Shown: positions 37,126 to 50,625 of the stretch, in pieces | How positions within the stretch are numbered: the stretch's first letter is position 1 | How the letters are laid out: the number at the start of each line of letters is the position of its first letter | NCBI GenBank assembly: GCA_016801845.1 | Contig: CM028911.1 | Coordinates: 8,416,885 to 8,480,884 of the forward strand | Origin: Polydactylus sextarius | Lineage: Eukaryota; Chordata; Actinopteri; Polynemidae | Direction of reading: 5' to 3' | Length of the DNA: 64,000 bases | Translations under genes and position numbers: made by a program | The notes under the pieces: generated by a model | Seen by the model: only the letters and a program-made list of their open reading frames with translations | Told to the model about the DNA's origin: nothing | Databases searched by the model: none

Positions 37126-38907
37126 TTATTTATTACCCTTCATTGAAACATCTGAAAAATCATTGAATGCAAACCAGGCTGCCCTGTATGAGGGGTCCTC
37201 AGTAAAGCCCAAGCTTTGAAAAAGTCTGTAGGAGACTGTATTCTCTTCCTCTATGAAGCAGTAGATTGGGTAGTGCTGAGCATGGAGTCTTGTGGCCATG
37301 GTGCTGACCAGGAGTTTGGCGTAGCCTTTGCCTCTGTGCTCTGGAAGAGTGTACAACATACCCATGGCACATGTTGCATAGGTCAGGATCCAGGACACAG
37401 GCTTTCGTTCTGCATCCAGCACACAACAAGAGGGAAAGTTTGTAATCATGTTGCGGATCATTCGCAGAGCAACATCATCCTTTCCAAACTTCCATGTCTG
37501 ATTCACCAAGTCAATGTGCGATTCGTCCAGAGAGCTTAGCGAGACACCCGAGCTGATGCAAAACAGATTGGAGAAAGAGTCCAAACCCATTTTGTTAACA
37601 AATAAGTAGACTTGAGATAATGCTTTTGTATTACACCAGAACTGAGATTGCATAGATAGACTTTACCTGTCAATAGAGGGCAACTTGGATACATCTTCAA
37701 GTATCATTTGGTGACAAGCTGCCAGTTTGTTGCTTGGCACATCTTTTTCTGATGCCACTCTTTTGAAAATCTCAACGTGGCGAAGATCGATTCCTTGGAC
37801 AGAAGACAAAGGAGTTATTTTTGTTTCTTACAGAAAAGCTGTTAACAAATATGTATAACTATTTGGTATTTGTTTTGATCTTGAGTACTGAGAAATTTTA
37901 TTATTTAAACATGATTAAAAGACTTAAAACTCCACTGTTAGAAATTATGTCCACCTTGTTTTGAAATATGCAAATGCATTTGTTGCTTTGATAAGGCAAA
38001 AAGTTAATAAATAATACATGTTTTTACATGATTATCATCTCATATTATCTCCTTTCTCTCTTATTTCTTCTTATACGTTTACCAGTCTCTTTTCTGGAGA
38101 TTTGCTTTTACAGGACAGCCTTGAAGTCTGTTGAACATAGTAATGACACTGGTCTTTGCCCTCATAACTTTTTGTGGTGAACAAATATAACACAACATTG
38201 GATCATTAAATGATATGCCATCAACAATGGGAGGACTTTAAACACAATGAAAGGGGCCATATGGGGTGTTGTGTAAAAGCAAAGCACAGAAAAAAAAACA
38301 CATATGAAATGGACTGACTTCCACAGTATCATTAAAGAGACAATGAGAGGAACAAACATGTTTATTGTAATTACCAAGGCAAAGGTACCTGGTCCAGTCA
38401 ATAACAGAGGACTTCCTTATGGTTTCCTCTAGAACAGCTCCATTGTTGGTAAACACCAGTGTGTCTTTGAAGGCATCAGCCCTCTGAAGATGACAGAAAG
38501 AAAGAAGAAACTTTAAGATCCTGTTTGCATTATATATTTCAGTGTATACATTAAATACAGAGATGAAGTTACCTGCTCATGTAGTGGTTTGCAGATAATA
38601 ACCCTGAACCCTGGCCATCTGTCCACTACAATCTTTATAGGGTCTGATTTTACTCTGTTTAAGAGGACCAAAACCCCGTAAACCTTAAAAAATAAAGCAA
38701 AACGATACTAACAGTTCAGTCAGTTTTTATTATTATTATTATTATTGAGGCAGTTTACATTCCTAAGTGATTATATGAGGCTAACGGTGTAAAGTAGCCA
38801 AGACATTATAATACGGTGGATAGGTTTCTACAAACCTGTTGTGACAGCGGTAAAAAATTTCTCAGCTGAGTTTCGGCTGTTTTCAGCTGTTCTCCGGTCA
38901 GCTCCAT
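37126..38907 (-). CDS. Glycine N-acyltransferase-like protein (GLYATL3-like), copy 1
   Basis: Members of this GNAT-fold family transfer an acyl group from acyl-CoA to glycine or another amino acid, for detoxification or lipid amide synthesis. Five exons: 38907-38836, 38683-38573, 38483-38375, 37793-37667 and 37552-37126, giving 281 aa (human GLYATL3 is 288). The N-terminal domain starts MELTGEQLK. The C-terminal acetyltransferase domain has VNQTWKFG, CCVLDAERKPVSWILTY and the acyl-CoA motif TLPEHRGKGYAKLL. The donor of exon 3 is inferred at 38374 (GTAATT); an in-phase-breaking GTACCT twelve bases upstream is a competing site. The last codons AAT AAA TAA contain a polyadenylation hexamer. Subfamily choice is by overall resemblance, substrate unknown. 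Confidence 0.85.
37129..37134 (-). terminator. AATAAA hexamer inside the last codons of acyltransferase copy 1
   Basis: The final Asn-Lys codons, directly before the stop, form AATAAA. A second AATAAA follows at 37116-37121. The 3' UTR could therefore be only a few tens of bases long. The convergent mgme1 stop is about 215 bases away. Confidence 0.5.
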
Positions 38908-39661
38908 GGTCAGCGCTGGTCAGAAACCAAATGCACGGAACAGAAGCTCGTGGAGGTTCGCAGAACTTCGATCGAAGAAAAAAAAAAAAAGCCAACTGAC
39001 TTGACTTGATCTTCATATTCGCACTTTCGTCACACGAGTTGGCGCACTTGAAGAAGTAAATAAATCTCTGCAATATTCTCTCAAACCTGTTTGTTTTAAT
39101 TTCTTACATTCGTAAATTCTTGATACAACCAATTACTACTATTGTCTTCTCATTACACTTGCATGCGTGTACATTCACTCCCCCGCATGTCTTGTCGTGA
39201 CCCATGTTTTACAGAGACAAGACAGATCAAAAAGACCGAGAAAACACATCGTCTTTGACATGTATTTATTTATTGCACGCATGCATTTATATGATTTAAT
39301 AAATGCTCAGTAGTCATCACAAAAGCTGTAGGTATATATGTTTTATGTTATTAGATAAATGTCCTTTAACGTTTCTTTCAGTTATGCAGTGCTTTAGTCA
39401 GTAAAATGAGGAAGCTGTAATACCACACATCAAAATGTTGAAAATGCAATTATATGAGGAAGATTATTATGATCACTCTAGAATAATTTTAGAACGCAAA
39501 CTCCCAAAAATATGCAACACTAATGGCAGTGGGTGTTGTTAATCACCTTAGATTGTAATTGTGATACATTTGGTTCATATTTTGTTTCCATTAATATAAA
39601 AGTAATGTTTATATGTCAGTTACATGTTTCAATCATGTTACAAATTGTAATGATCACAAAA
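38908..39661. other. Intergenic DNA between the two acyltransferase genes
   Basis: AT-rich, with the promoter of copy 1 at its left end (a poly-A run at 38978-38990) and the unmarked 3' UTR of copy 2 at its right. No further gene is visible. Confidence 0.5.
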
Positions 39662-41536
39662 TCAAAAGTTATATTCAAACCATGCTGCCCTGTATGAGGG
39701 ATCATCAACAAAGCCCAGGTTTTTAAAGAGCCTGTATGAGACCGCGTTGTCCTCTTCTATGAAGCAGTACACTGGGTAGTCTTGAGCATGGAGTTTCTGA
39801 GCCATGGTGCTGACCAGCACTTTTGCATATCCTTTCCCTCTGTGCTCTGGAAGAGTGTACAATATACCCAGAGCACAGTAATCATACATCAGAATCCAGG
39901 ACACCGGTTGACCCTGATCGTCAGTGATGCAGCATGACGGGAAGTTGCTAATGAGGTTTTTTATGTTATTGTAACCCTGCTCATCACCTCCAAACTTCCA
40001 GGTTTTATTCACCAAGTCAACATGGGAAAGGTTCAGGGATGAAATCCTGGATTCGAGCTCACTGTGGAGAAAAAGATCATAACCATGCGTCTAACAGGAG
40101 ATAAAAATATACTGTTTTACTCTGTCATATACACTAAAGTGGAATATACAATCTAAATTGCATTTTAATTATTTGGGGATACCTGTCAACTGTTAGTGTG
40201 ACAAGATGGCTGCTGTCTGGCAAATACAGAAGATGCACCAAAGTAACATATCTGTTGTTAACTCCTCTATAAGATGCCACTTCCTTGAGTATAGGGGCAT
40301 GGGAAATGTCAAACCCTGTAGGACAAGAATGACACAATGTTAAAACTATTTTGTTATCTTTATCTTTGAAAAGGGTTGAACACAGTAAAAACAGCATGAC
40401 AGCACAGCAACAAACTATTCTTACTCATTAGAATCACAATCTGTTTTATTGCCAAGTAGGTTATCACATACAAGGAATTTGTTCTGGTGTTTGGCGCAAA
40501 AACAGTAACGCATAAAAAATAAAAAAATAAAAATAAAGAACACATTTTAAATTAAATCTACGATAAAATGAACTTTTCTCATTAAACACCTACATTGCAT
40601 TAACTGTGTACATTATCATGAGGAAATGTAATATAATAGTTAAAATACTAAATGGAAGAAAAATGTGAATATTTATATGTATATTACAGTTGTAGATATT
40701 ATGGGTTAATATCTTCTATTTTAACCCATTGACTGCCCATTCGACCATATGGTTTAGTGATCAATATTTTCAATATATATTATCAATGTTTTTTAAAAAC
40801 CATGGGGTCTGTTGAAAAAAAAAAGAACCATTGATTGTGGTTATAACTCACCCAAGGGTACAATAAATAAATAAAAACATTTATTTTTTACTTGTTAAGG
40901 GGTTAAACTTTTTAAAGCAGTTATGTATGTTTATATGCAAGATGTACTGAAGTGGGTGGAAAGAAACAAATTATTACAGTAAAATATAGTTATGGAGTTA
41001 ATGTATTTAGGTAATTGACGACACTGATTTTCACTCTGCACCACTGAACTAGATGTTATATAATCTCACCTGCGATCATGAAGTTGGTCCTCCATTCAAG
41101 TACGTCCTCCTTTGTCAGTGTCTTCCTCAAAACCTGTTCGTCCAGGCAGAAGTATGCCACCTTCCTCCTGAACTGCAGGGCGCCCTTGTACTTGTTTCGG
41201 GACGTGAACACATTTGAAAAACAAATCTTCACAGTTTAGGGAAAACAACAACACGACATGAACTCACCTTAACATCAGGTCGGCAAATGATGATCTTAAA
41301 ATCTGGCCAAGCATCGACCAGGACTTCCAAAGCACTTGGTTTGTTCCTGTTTATACCAAACAGGAATCCGTAAACCTTAAAAAACACGAATAAAGTAGCG
41401 TTTTTAAGTGCAAAGCGAACTGTTGACACATTCAATATTATGGAAGAGCGTGCGACTCTACCTTCACACTTTTCGGTAAGTATTTAAACAGAACTCTTTC
41501 GGCGATTCGTAGTTCGTCTCCGTTGAGGATCTTCAT
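39662..41536 (-). CDS. Glycine N-acyltransferase-like protein (GLYATL3-like), copy 2
   Basis: Tandem paralogue of the preceding gene with the same five-exon plan and phases: 41536-41462, 41375-41268, 41190-41070, 40315-40183 and 40061-39662, giving 278 aa. The acetyltransferase half is close to copy 1: VNKTWKFGG, FPSCCI, GQPVSWILMYDYCALGILY and TLPEHRGKGYAKVLVSTMA, ending DPSYRAAWFEYNF. The N-terminal half (MKILNGDELRIAE, VYGFLFGINRN, AWPDFKIIICRP) is much more diverged, so selection differs between domains. The exon 3 acceptor is not certain: an upstream acceptor near 41227 would add twelve in-frame residues, but the shorter form fits the family spacing. Substrate unknown. Confidence 0.85.
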
Positions 41537-41689
41537 GTTTATTTTGTCTTTCAGTTATCTAAAAACAAGAGTCAAGAGTCCAGCTCCTTTAAATCATTTA
41601 CAGTCCGTCATGGAGGCTCACGTATGAAAACTAAGAAAACTTGACCGCCAAACTCAAAACAGAGGGCTACTTCCTGTTTGAAATCTTAT

Positions 41690-42629
41690 ATATCCATATA
41701 TATATATGTGTGTGTGTGTGTGTATATGTGTATATATAATACACACACATAATCATATGTTTGTTTTTATTTCCCATAATCTGTATAGATGAACACTGAC
41801 AACAAATCAATCAAAATATTCATTTGATGTGTGTTGTTTTCTAACAATCGTCGCCATATTTGGTGTAAAAGATAATTTGCAATAATAAAGGAAGTAAGAG
41901 AAGAAGAAAAAAATCTGTTATCTATTATTTATACTGTAAAAAATGCATTTGTCCTCAGTCTGAGCTGCACAGAAACAAACAAACCCACAGTTTATACCTG
42001 GATGCATTTACCAGTGGCCAGACAGAAACAAATGTGTGCTGATATGCTTCTTTAATTTTACTTTGTTACATTACAAGGATTACATTGTTATAATTCAGTA
42101 CATAGGCAGGAAAATTATAATGCTGCTCCTTTCTGCGCCACAGGACTGCTAAGTTCATTCTCTACGTCTCTGGTTATCAAGTTAAGCATACAGTGCAGTA
42201 GCAGGAACATAGTAATACTGATACCTGTCTTGTAGTAAACTAAAAGCACACAAGTGAGGTTCTACAAGATGGGGGTTAATGGCTAAATGTGAAGGGATTT
42301 GTCATAATATTCAGCAGTGAATCCTGGTTGTAAAAGTAAGGAGCATCATAACAAAAAGTGCCATTATTTTTGTTGAAATTACATATAATTCCATCCTGAA
42401 TGTTCTATGATATTGATGGTCAAATTATACAGTTTTTTGAATGAATGAAACAGCCACAAACTGAGATAAAAAGATATGTTAATTAAACAAGATTCTTAGT
42501 TTGACATGTCTGCACATTAGTATAATTCAAGATATCAAAATAGTTGGCTTGTTCATGAGTTTTTGTTGAGTCTCAGTGAAAATTTTGATATCTACAACTT
42601 TAAATATTTTGTTGCCATCACTAATAGGC

Positions 42630-42662
<33 letters not shown>

Positions 42663-42840
42663 AAACTTCTTCTCAGTTTGCCCAACTCAAAATATTAGGG
42701 CAACCATGTTATAAATTGTAGTGAGTTGAAAGGACTTGTTCATATTTACAGTGCAGGTTATAATAAAAAATAATAATACAAATTGCTACCAAAAGGAAGA
42801 TTTTTGTCTCAAGGTATCACGCGTAGTTTGCTTGTCTTGT
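41690..42840. other. Intergenic DNA downstream of the cystatin gene
   Basis: Contains a mixed TA/TG microsatellite (about 41690-41735) and a 27-base poly-A run (42634-42660). Otherwise AT-rich without visible exons; the cystatin 3' UTR must lie at the right end. Confidence 0.5.
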
Positions 42841-44074
42841 TTAGCATTTCTCACTCAGAAGCCGGATGTCATTCAACCATGGGCGACTCCACACAGTAAA
42901 GGTGCACTGGTAAGTCTGAGGGGAAAAAAAGTTAAGAGTACGTGTCAGTTTTCATTAAATAATTGAAATATTTTACTTAATTTAGCCTTGTTGTTGAGTG
43001 TTTTATTGTAAATGAATTTTAAGTAATTATATGTGATATGTTAGTAATGCAGATTGCAAGCCAACTCCCTTTGTGTCACTCTAGCTTCTCTCCTTGGTAA
43101 CAATGGAGCTTGATGATTCAGTGGGTGGAAGTACAGAGTTGTTTCACAATCAGATGAAACACAATGTTGACGTGCTTAGAGCAAGTTTATTGAATGACAT
43201 TTAAACATTGAATCATATCATAACATGACCTAACTCCCTACGTAAAACAAATTCAATGTAGTTTTCCCCATGGCTGCTTAGAAAAGTTATTACCTGTGCC
43301 AAGGCTGGGTCTTGGTGGACAACACACACATCATTTGCGCTGCCCTTTCTGCAGGATGTCTTTCCCATTTTCACCGTTATGATGTACTTGAGGCCAGCAA
43401 CCACCTAGAATGAAAAGATTTAACATGGTAGACCTTTTACATACAGCCGTGTAACCATCTCAGAGAAAATGATAACCTGACCATAAAGATTAACTGAAAA
43501 TCTGTGCATTTCAAATGTCAGTTTTTTTTTTTAAGTTAGACATTAAGTTGATTTTTAAAGAACAGGTTTTCAACTTAATTATGTTTGCAAATGTCTGTAA
43601 GGCATGCAACAACTCACTTAATATGACTAGCAAGTGGCAAAATATTCTACATGTATTTATATTGGCTCATCCGGGTATTAGTTGCGCTTTGACAAACACT
43701 GTAGTCACGGGTATGGTATGCTGCCTCACCTACCTCGGGAGAAAATTTAACAGGCCTGTCGATTTTTAGCTTAAAAACTGAATATACACTACATTACATT
43801 GACTTTACTCTGATTTTGTATTTCATTACTAGGTATTAGTTATCTACAGATCATATTAAACGTTATTTATAACCTGTTTCTGAGCGCTGATCACTTCCGC
43901 CACTTCGGTGAGGTACGCGTCGTTGCTGCGTGCATTGTGCTGGACCACGGCGAAGCTCAGGGCTTGTCGTACCCCTTCTTCGTCTATATTAGCATCCACG
44001 GGCGCCCCCGGCATCGTACTACCAATTGCAACGGCAAAAAGAGCCGCAAGAACAAGAAATACAACTTTCCACAT
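42841..44074 (-). CDS. cst3: Cystatin C-type secreted cysteine protease inhibitor
   Basis: Family 2 cystatins block papain-like cathepsins in secretory and lysosomal compartments and outside the cell. Three exons at the canonical positions: 44074-43874, 43404-43294 and 42906-42841, giving 125 aa. Residues 1-18 form a hydrophobic signal peptide (WKVVFLVLAALFAVAIG). All three inhibitory elements are present: the N-terminal glycine in MPGAPVDAN, the first hairpin QVVAG split across the exon 1/2 border, and the PW pair (SRPW) of the second hairpin. The four cysteines of the two disulfides are at TSC, DVC, CTF and the C-terminal EKC. It is divergently paired with ephx1. The name follows similarity to vertebrate cystatin C; orthology to one human CST gene is not resolvable by eye. 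Confidence 0.93.
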
Positions 44075-44136
44075 CGTATTTTTTTTCTGCGTAAATATTG
44101 ACGCACAACAATGAACCCGTCGTTGGTGACTGCCTG

Positions 44137-44146
44137 TTATATAAAG
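44137..44146 (-). promoter_or_regulatory. TATA box of the cystatin gene
   Basis: CTTTATATAA on the minus strand, about 65 bases upstream of the cystatin ATG, so transcription would start near 44110 with a short 5' UTR. The divergent ephx1 leader begins within about 200 bases on the other side. Confidence 0.6.
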
Positions 44147-44464
44147 CGTCTGTCGTCACGGGGGTGTACTCGTGCGTTCTGAGTGGCAGCTCAGCAGCTA
44201 ATCAGCGATCTCTGTAACTTGAAGCCGCAGATGATTTAAGTTTTTCAGTTTCGTCTCACTTTCGTTGCGTGCTCATTTTCCCACACGTCTATTCTACGGG
44301 TGGAAATTCAATTTCTGAAGGCATATAGGACAAACAAGGTATGTTAAAAACGCATAAAAATACATATTTATCAGCACAACTTATGAAAAAAGTATTGATT
44401 GATTATTGATTTATAATTTCGATCCTTCACCCAGTGCAGGTAAGATCACCTGTGGACCTTGACT

Positions 44465-47179
44465 ATGGAGACACTGCAGTTTTTGATGTAAGTGGTCTTT
44501 TACCATTAACACTGTATTTTAACGACACCACAGCCATAATTACCTGCAATGTGACTTCCCCTATCCCTAATATGTTCTTATATTTTGCAGGGAAACTTTG
44601 TTCAGCTTGAATGCTGTCATTCTAACATTAACAGCTGTGGCATCATGGTGGATACTAACATCCATATTAGAAAAAAGAGTCAAAAGTATTCCCCTGGGTG
44701 AAGGTTGGTGGGGAGCAGGAGAGAAACCACCAATAGAAGATGATAAAATCTACCCTTTTCAAGTGCAAACTTCAGATGAAGAGATCCAGGTAAGTTTTAG
44801 CTCTGAATTACACTTTTCATCAGTAATCACCAAGCTAAAAGTAATAAAAGTTTCATTAATGTTTCCGTCTAATAACCAGCAGTGCTTTAATTGAACAGGA
44901 CCTTTATGAGCGCATTGACAAAACCCACTACACTGAACCATTAGAAGATGTGGGCTTCCAATATGGCTTCAATTCCACTTATCTCAAGAAAGTGGTTTTT
45001 TATTGGAAAAACCTGTTTGACTGGAAGAAGCAGGTGGAAGTGCTAAACAAGTATCCACACTACAAAACTAAAATAGAAGGTAAACAGAACACCAAGGTGA
45101 ATCAATACAGTTTACGTTTGCCCTAGAGTGATCTCTAAACATTTGTCTTTAGAATCAGTCCACAAACCATTTTTCCCCAGTCAAACTGTTTTGAGCACTT
45201 TCATTGTATTTGCTTTGATGCAGGACTGGATGTACATTTTATCCATGTGTGTCCACCACAGCGTGAGAATCAGAAAGTTCTGCCTCTCATGCTCGTTCAT
45301 GGCTGGCCCGGCTCCTTCTATGAGTTCTACAAGATTCTACCACTTCTCACCGAGAACCAGGGTGGTATTGCGTTCGAGGTCATATGTCCTTCTATCCCTG
45401 GATATGGTTATTCAGAGGCCCCTCACAAACAAGGTAGATTATAAATTCACATATGTATGCATTTCAGCTTGAGCAGCAGATGTTTACAGATGTGCCTCCT
45501 GTATTTTTTTTAGGATTTGACAGTCTTGCTGCCTCCCGAATTTTCCTGACACTGATGGAGCGCTTAGGATTCTCCCAATTCTATCTTCAGGGAGGAGACT
45601 GGGGCTCCCTTATCACTACCAACATGGCACAGATGAAGCCTCAGTAAGACTTTTAGCAATAACAAATCTTAACTGGAAATAAGTTGTCACTGCAATGGAA
45701 TTTCCACCACCCAAGTGTATTGAGACATTTTTAGGTAAATTGTGAAACAGTGTTTGCAGTGTACAAAGTGCACAAATGACCAAAAAAAAAAAACACTGAC
45801 ATTACAAATTCCTGAACCCTGAAGCAAATAAAAGAGACTTTGTCACAAGAACACAAATAGTTATAGCTACAATTTGATACTTAATGAATGGTGACTTCTG
45901 TGTGGGGGATGTGTATTCTCTCTACCCTTGTAAGTCAGTCACACTTGCGTAGATATACAGGTTAGGTTAACTGGCAACTTTAAGTTGCCCATTATTGCAA
46001 ACATGAGCACATACATTTGTCTGCGTATATCAGCTCTTTGAGACACATGTCCAGTGTGTACCCTGTTAGTCACCCAGTGTCAGGTAGGATTGCCTCCCTC
46101 TCCCAATAAATAGCATGACTAATAATGGATGATACTTAATACAATTTTACAATCTTAGTAAAAACTGACATTTTCTTTTGATCTGTTTCCAGGTGTGTGA
46201 AAGGTCTCCACTTAAACATGTGGGTATCAGCAAAAGGCTTCAGGGTGACGCTGTCCCTCCTAATCGGTCGCTATCTGCCTTTCCTGGTGGGATTAAGTCA
46301 GGAAGATGTTCGCAGGGTGTTCCCTTTCTTTGAGAAGAATGTTTGGAACATCCTGAAGGAAACTGGCTACTTTCACATTCAGGCCACAAAACCAGACACT
46401 GCTGGTGGGGACACACACAACCGTGAAATAACCCTATTACATATTAAGACGGTTGATGGATGTTACTAAGGTTATTAATATATTGTGATATATTCCATCA
46501 TCTCAGCAATAAAATATCTTAAAATGTGTTTACAGGTTGTGGACTGAGTAACTCTCCTGTGGGCTTGGCTGCTTATATTCTGGAAAAATTCTCCACCTGG
46601 ACTGATCTGAAGAACAGAGATCTGGCTGATGGTGGGCTGGAGAGGTACATGCATAGAAATTATATAGAGAGAGATTCAACAATGTTTGTGTATTTATGTA
46701 ATTATGTCATTTGATTAATTATGAATAATTGTATCTGTATAGCAAATTCAGCCTGGATGACCTCCTGACAAACATCATGATCTACTGGACCACACGCTCC
46801 ATTGTCTCTTCCATGCGCTTCTACAAAGAGAACTTACAGGGTAATCCTGAAAACAGAGTGGATGCAAAGTAGGTGGCCATGTTTTCATAAAGTCAAATAT
46901 CAAACTTTTATTTTGGAGATTAGCTGACTGTTTTATCCTATCATGTGAAGACTCTAATAAAATTTTGTCTGATTTAGGACAAAGATTTATGTGCCCACTG
47001 GACTGGCTGCCTTTCCTGGGGAACTGATGCACTGCCCTGAATCATGGGCACGAATTAGGTATCTAAACATCCGCTCGTACACTTTCATGCCAAGAGGTGG
47101 TCACTTTGCAGCGCTTGAGGAGCCCGAGCTGCTAGTCGACGACCTGATCCAGTTTGTGAAAAAAGTGGAGAAGCTCTGA
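44465..47179 (+). CDS. ephx1: Microsomal epoxide hydrolase 1
   Basis: EPHX1 hydrolyses epoxides to diols on the ER membrane through a covalent ester intermediate. Nine exons: 44465-44487, 44591-44789, 44899-45079, 45224-45433, 45514-45643, 46193-46404, 46536-46644, 46743-46868 and 46978-47179, giving 463 aa (human 455). The first ATG encodes METLQFL; a second Met, split by the first intron, would give the more usual N-terminus. An ER anchor helix follows (about 12-28), then GEGWWG and the HGWPGS oxyanion loop (160-165). The catalytic triad is visible: nucleophile Asp233 in GGDWGS, Glu412 in FPGELMH and His439 in RGGHFA. A leader exon probably ends at 44338 and is spliced to 44440. Confidence 0.96.
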
Positions 47180-47557
47180 ACCCCATGATCCCTGCCACAA
47201 CACATCACATCGCTTGAAGTGCCTACAAAATTGAAACACTGCTTAAGTTAAGCCAAGGTTTTAATACATGTAAACATACCCACATTTGATACTGGAATTC
47301 CACTGTGTCCACAGATTTGATTAAACAAGTTATGATCATTAAAAATATATTGCACCAATATTATGCATGTTCAGTGTTTTATGTCCTTAAAAATGAGTGA
47401 TATTCAATGCAAATGAGTAAAACATTTTTATAAATGTAAACAATATTAAAAAAATGTTCACAAATAGGTTTCATCATGTGCCAACAAAGCCTCTTGAGGA
47501 AAAATGTTCTCTATATTTCAGATGATAAAGAAGGATATTTCACCACCTGTTGGTGTC

Positions 47558-47563
47558 AATAAA
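47558..47563 (+). terminator. Polyadenylation signal of ephx1
   Basis: AATAAA about 380 bases after the ephx1 stop. About 27 bases further on, an ATTAAA on the opposite strand (47590-47595) is the likely signal of the convergent mad2l1bp gene, so the two 3' ends nearly touch or overlap. Confidence 0.6.
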
Positions 47564-47589
47564 CCTACTATTGTTTGATGCCACATACT

Positions 47590-47595
47590 TTTAAT
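47590..47595 (-). terminator. Candidate polyadenylation signal of mad2l1bp
   Basis: ATTAAA on the minus strand, about 120 bases after the mad2l1bp stop, in tail-to-tail arrangement with ephx1. Confidence 0.4.
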
Positions 47596-47715
47596 CAAAG
47601 TCAAAAATATTAAATTCATAATTCATTAAAACAATTCAAAATTCAGCATTAATTTACCTATAGTATACAGGTAGAGAGCTGTAGTCTTAGACTATGCCCT
47701 CCCAAACTTTTTGGG

Positions 47716-49698
<1,983 letters not shown>

Positions 49699-49734
49699 AG
49701 TTTTGAATGTCCCCGCCGGGTGTGTGACGCACTG

Positions 49735-49780
49735 CATCATGGGAAACGTGGAGTGACGTCAATGCCGCTTTCACGTGACA
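49735..49780. promoter_or_regulatory. mad2l1bp promoter with CRE and E-box
   Basis: Directly upstream of mad2l1bp lie a perfect CRE palindrome TGACGTCA (49754-49761) and a TCACGTGA E-box (49771-49778), next to ATCATGGGAAAC. The kif16b start codon is 930 bases away in the opposite direction, so the region may serve both genes. Confidence 0.55.
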
Positions 49781-50625
49781 TAGAAAGATTCGGGAAAAAC
49801 CCCGATTCCGATATGAAAATACTATTCAACTTTTGTTTGTTAATTGATACATACATACATTTATAATGACTTTATTCAAGTTGGCGTTTGAGCGAAGTTT
49901 GCATGCCTCTTTGAATTAAATGCATTTAGTTAAAAACACTATTGATAGAAGACGCTTCGAATTAAGTGCAACGATTCAAATATAGACTCAGCTCAGACTG
50001 GAACAAACACTGTCACTTGTTACTAAAAGTACGTTGCGTCAATATAAGAAAAAAAAAACTACAGGAATCAATCACAAGTTTTTTTTTTTTTTTTTTTAGA
50101 AAGTTTAAATCATCTGACGTCCTAAAATAGCCATTAATCGTTACACTACTGACATCGCTGTTTACATCGTGTGTTCCCATGCGTCACAAATGCAGCATAT
50201 TGATTCCGGTGTTCAAATTAGGGGCACTTATGGATTTTAATACTGTACAATGGGTCTACTGATTTGCAACCGCAACTCGGACTCAAAAGTCTTAAAAGTT
50301 TTAATGTGTGCAATATCTGTTCTCATAAGAGTATATGGTATTTGGTCATCAATGAAACTGATTAAAAAACTAATACCTGCAGTTTATACTTGTGGAATAC
50401 CCACCGGGTGCATTCAGAGACACTGCTAAAAAACTGTTTGTAGTAAGGGTAATCGATTCTTAATAGAGCCCGGCGGCTAGGTTGTCCAGTGCATCAGGAA
50501 AACGAGGACATGCCCCAGGTGTGATAATTAGGTGTGAAATACCTTGCATTGATTGACGCGCTCATGTGGACGCAGACTTTTTTTTTTTATACTAAGAAGC
50601 AGAAACAGGTTGGGAAATCTCAGTA
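49781..50625. other. Intergenic region between mad2l1bp and the kinesin gene
   Basis: AT-rich with poly-A and poly-T runs (50050-50098). It should contain the kinesin promoter and leader, but I see no TATA box or clear initiator. No other gene is supported. Confidence 0.4.

Noticed and set aside
44598..44894. A frame that appears to start within the ephx1 second coding exon and run into the intron
   Set aside because: The true start is the ATG in the preceding short exon at 44465; the apparent extension after 44789 is intron.
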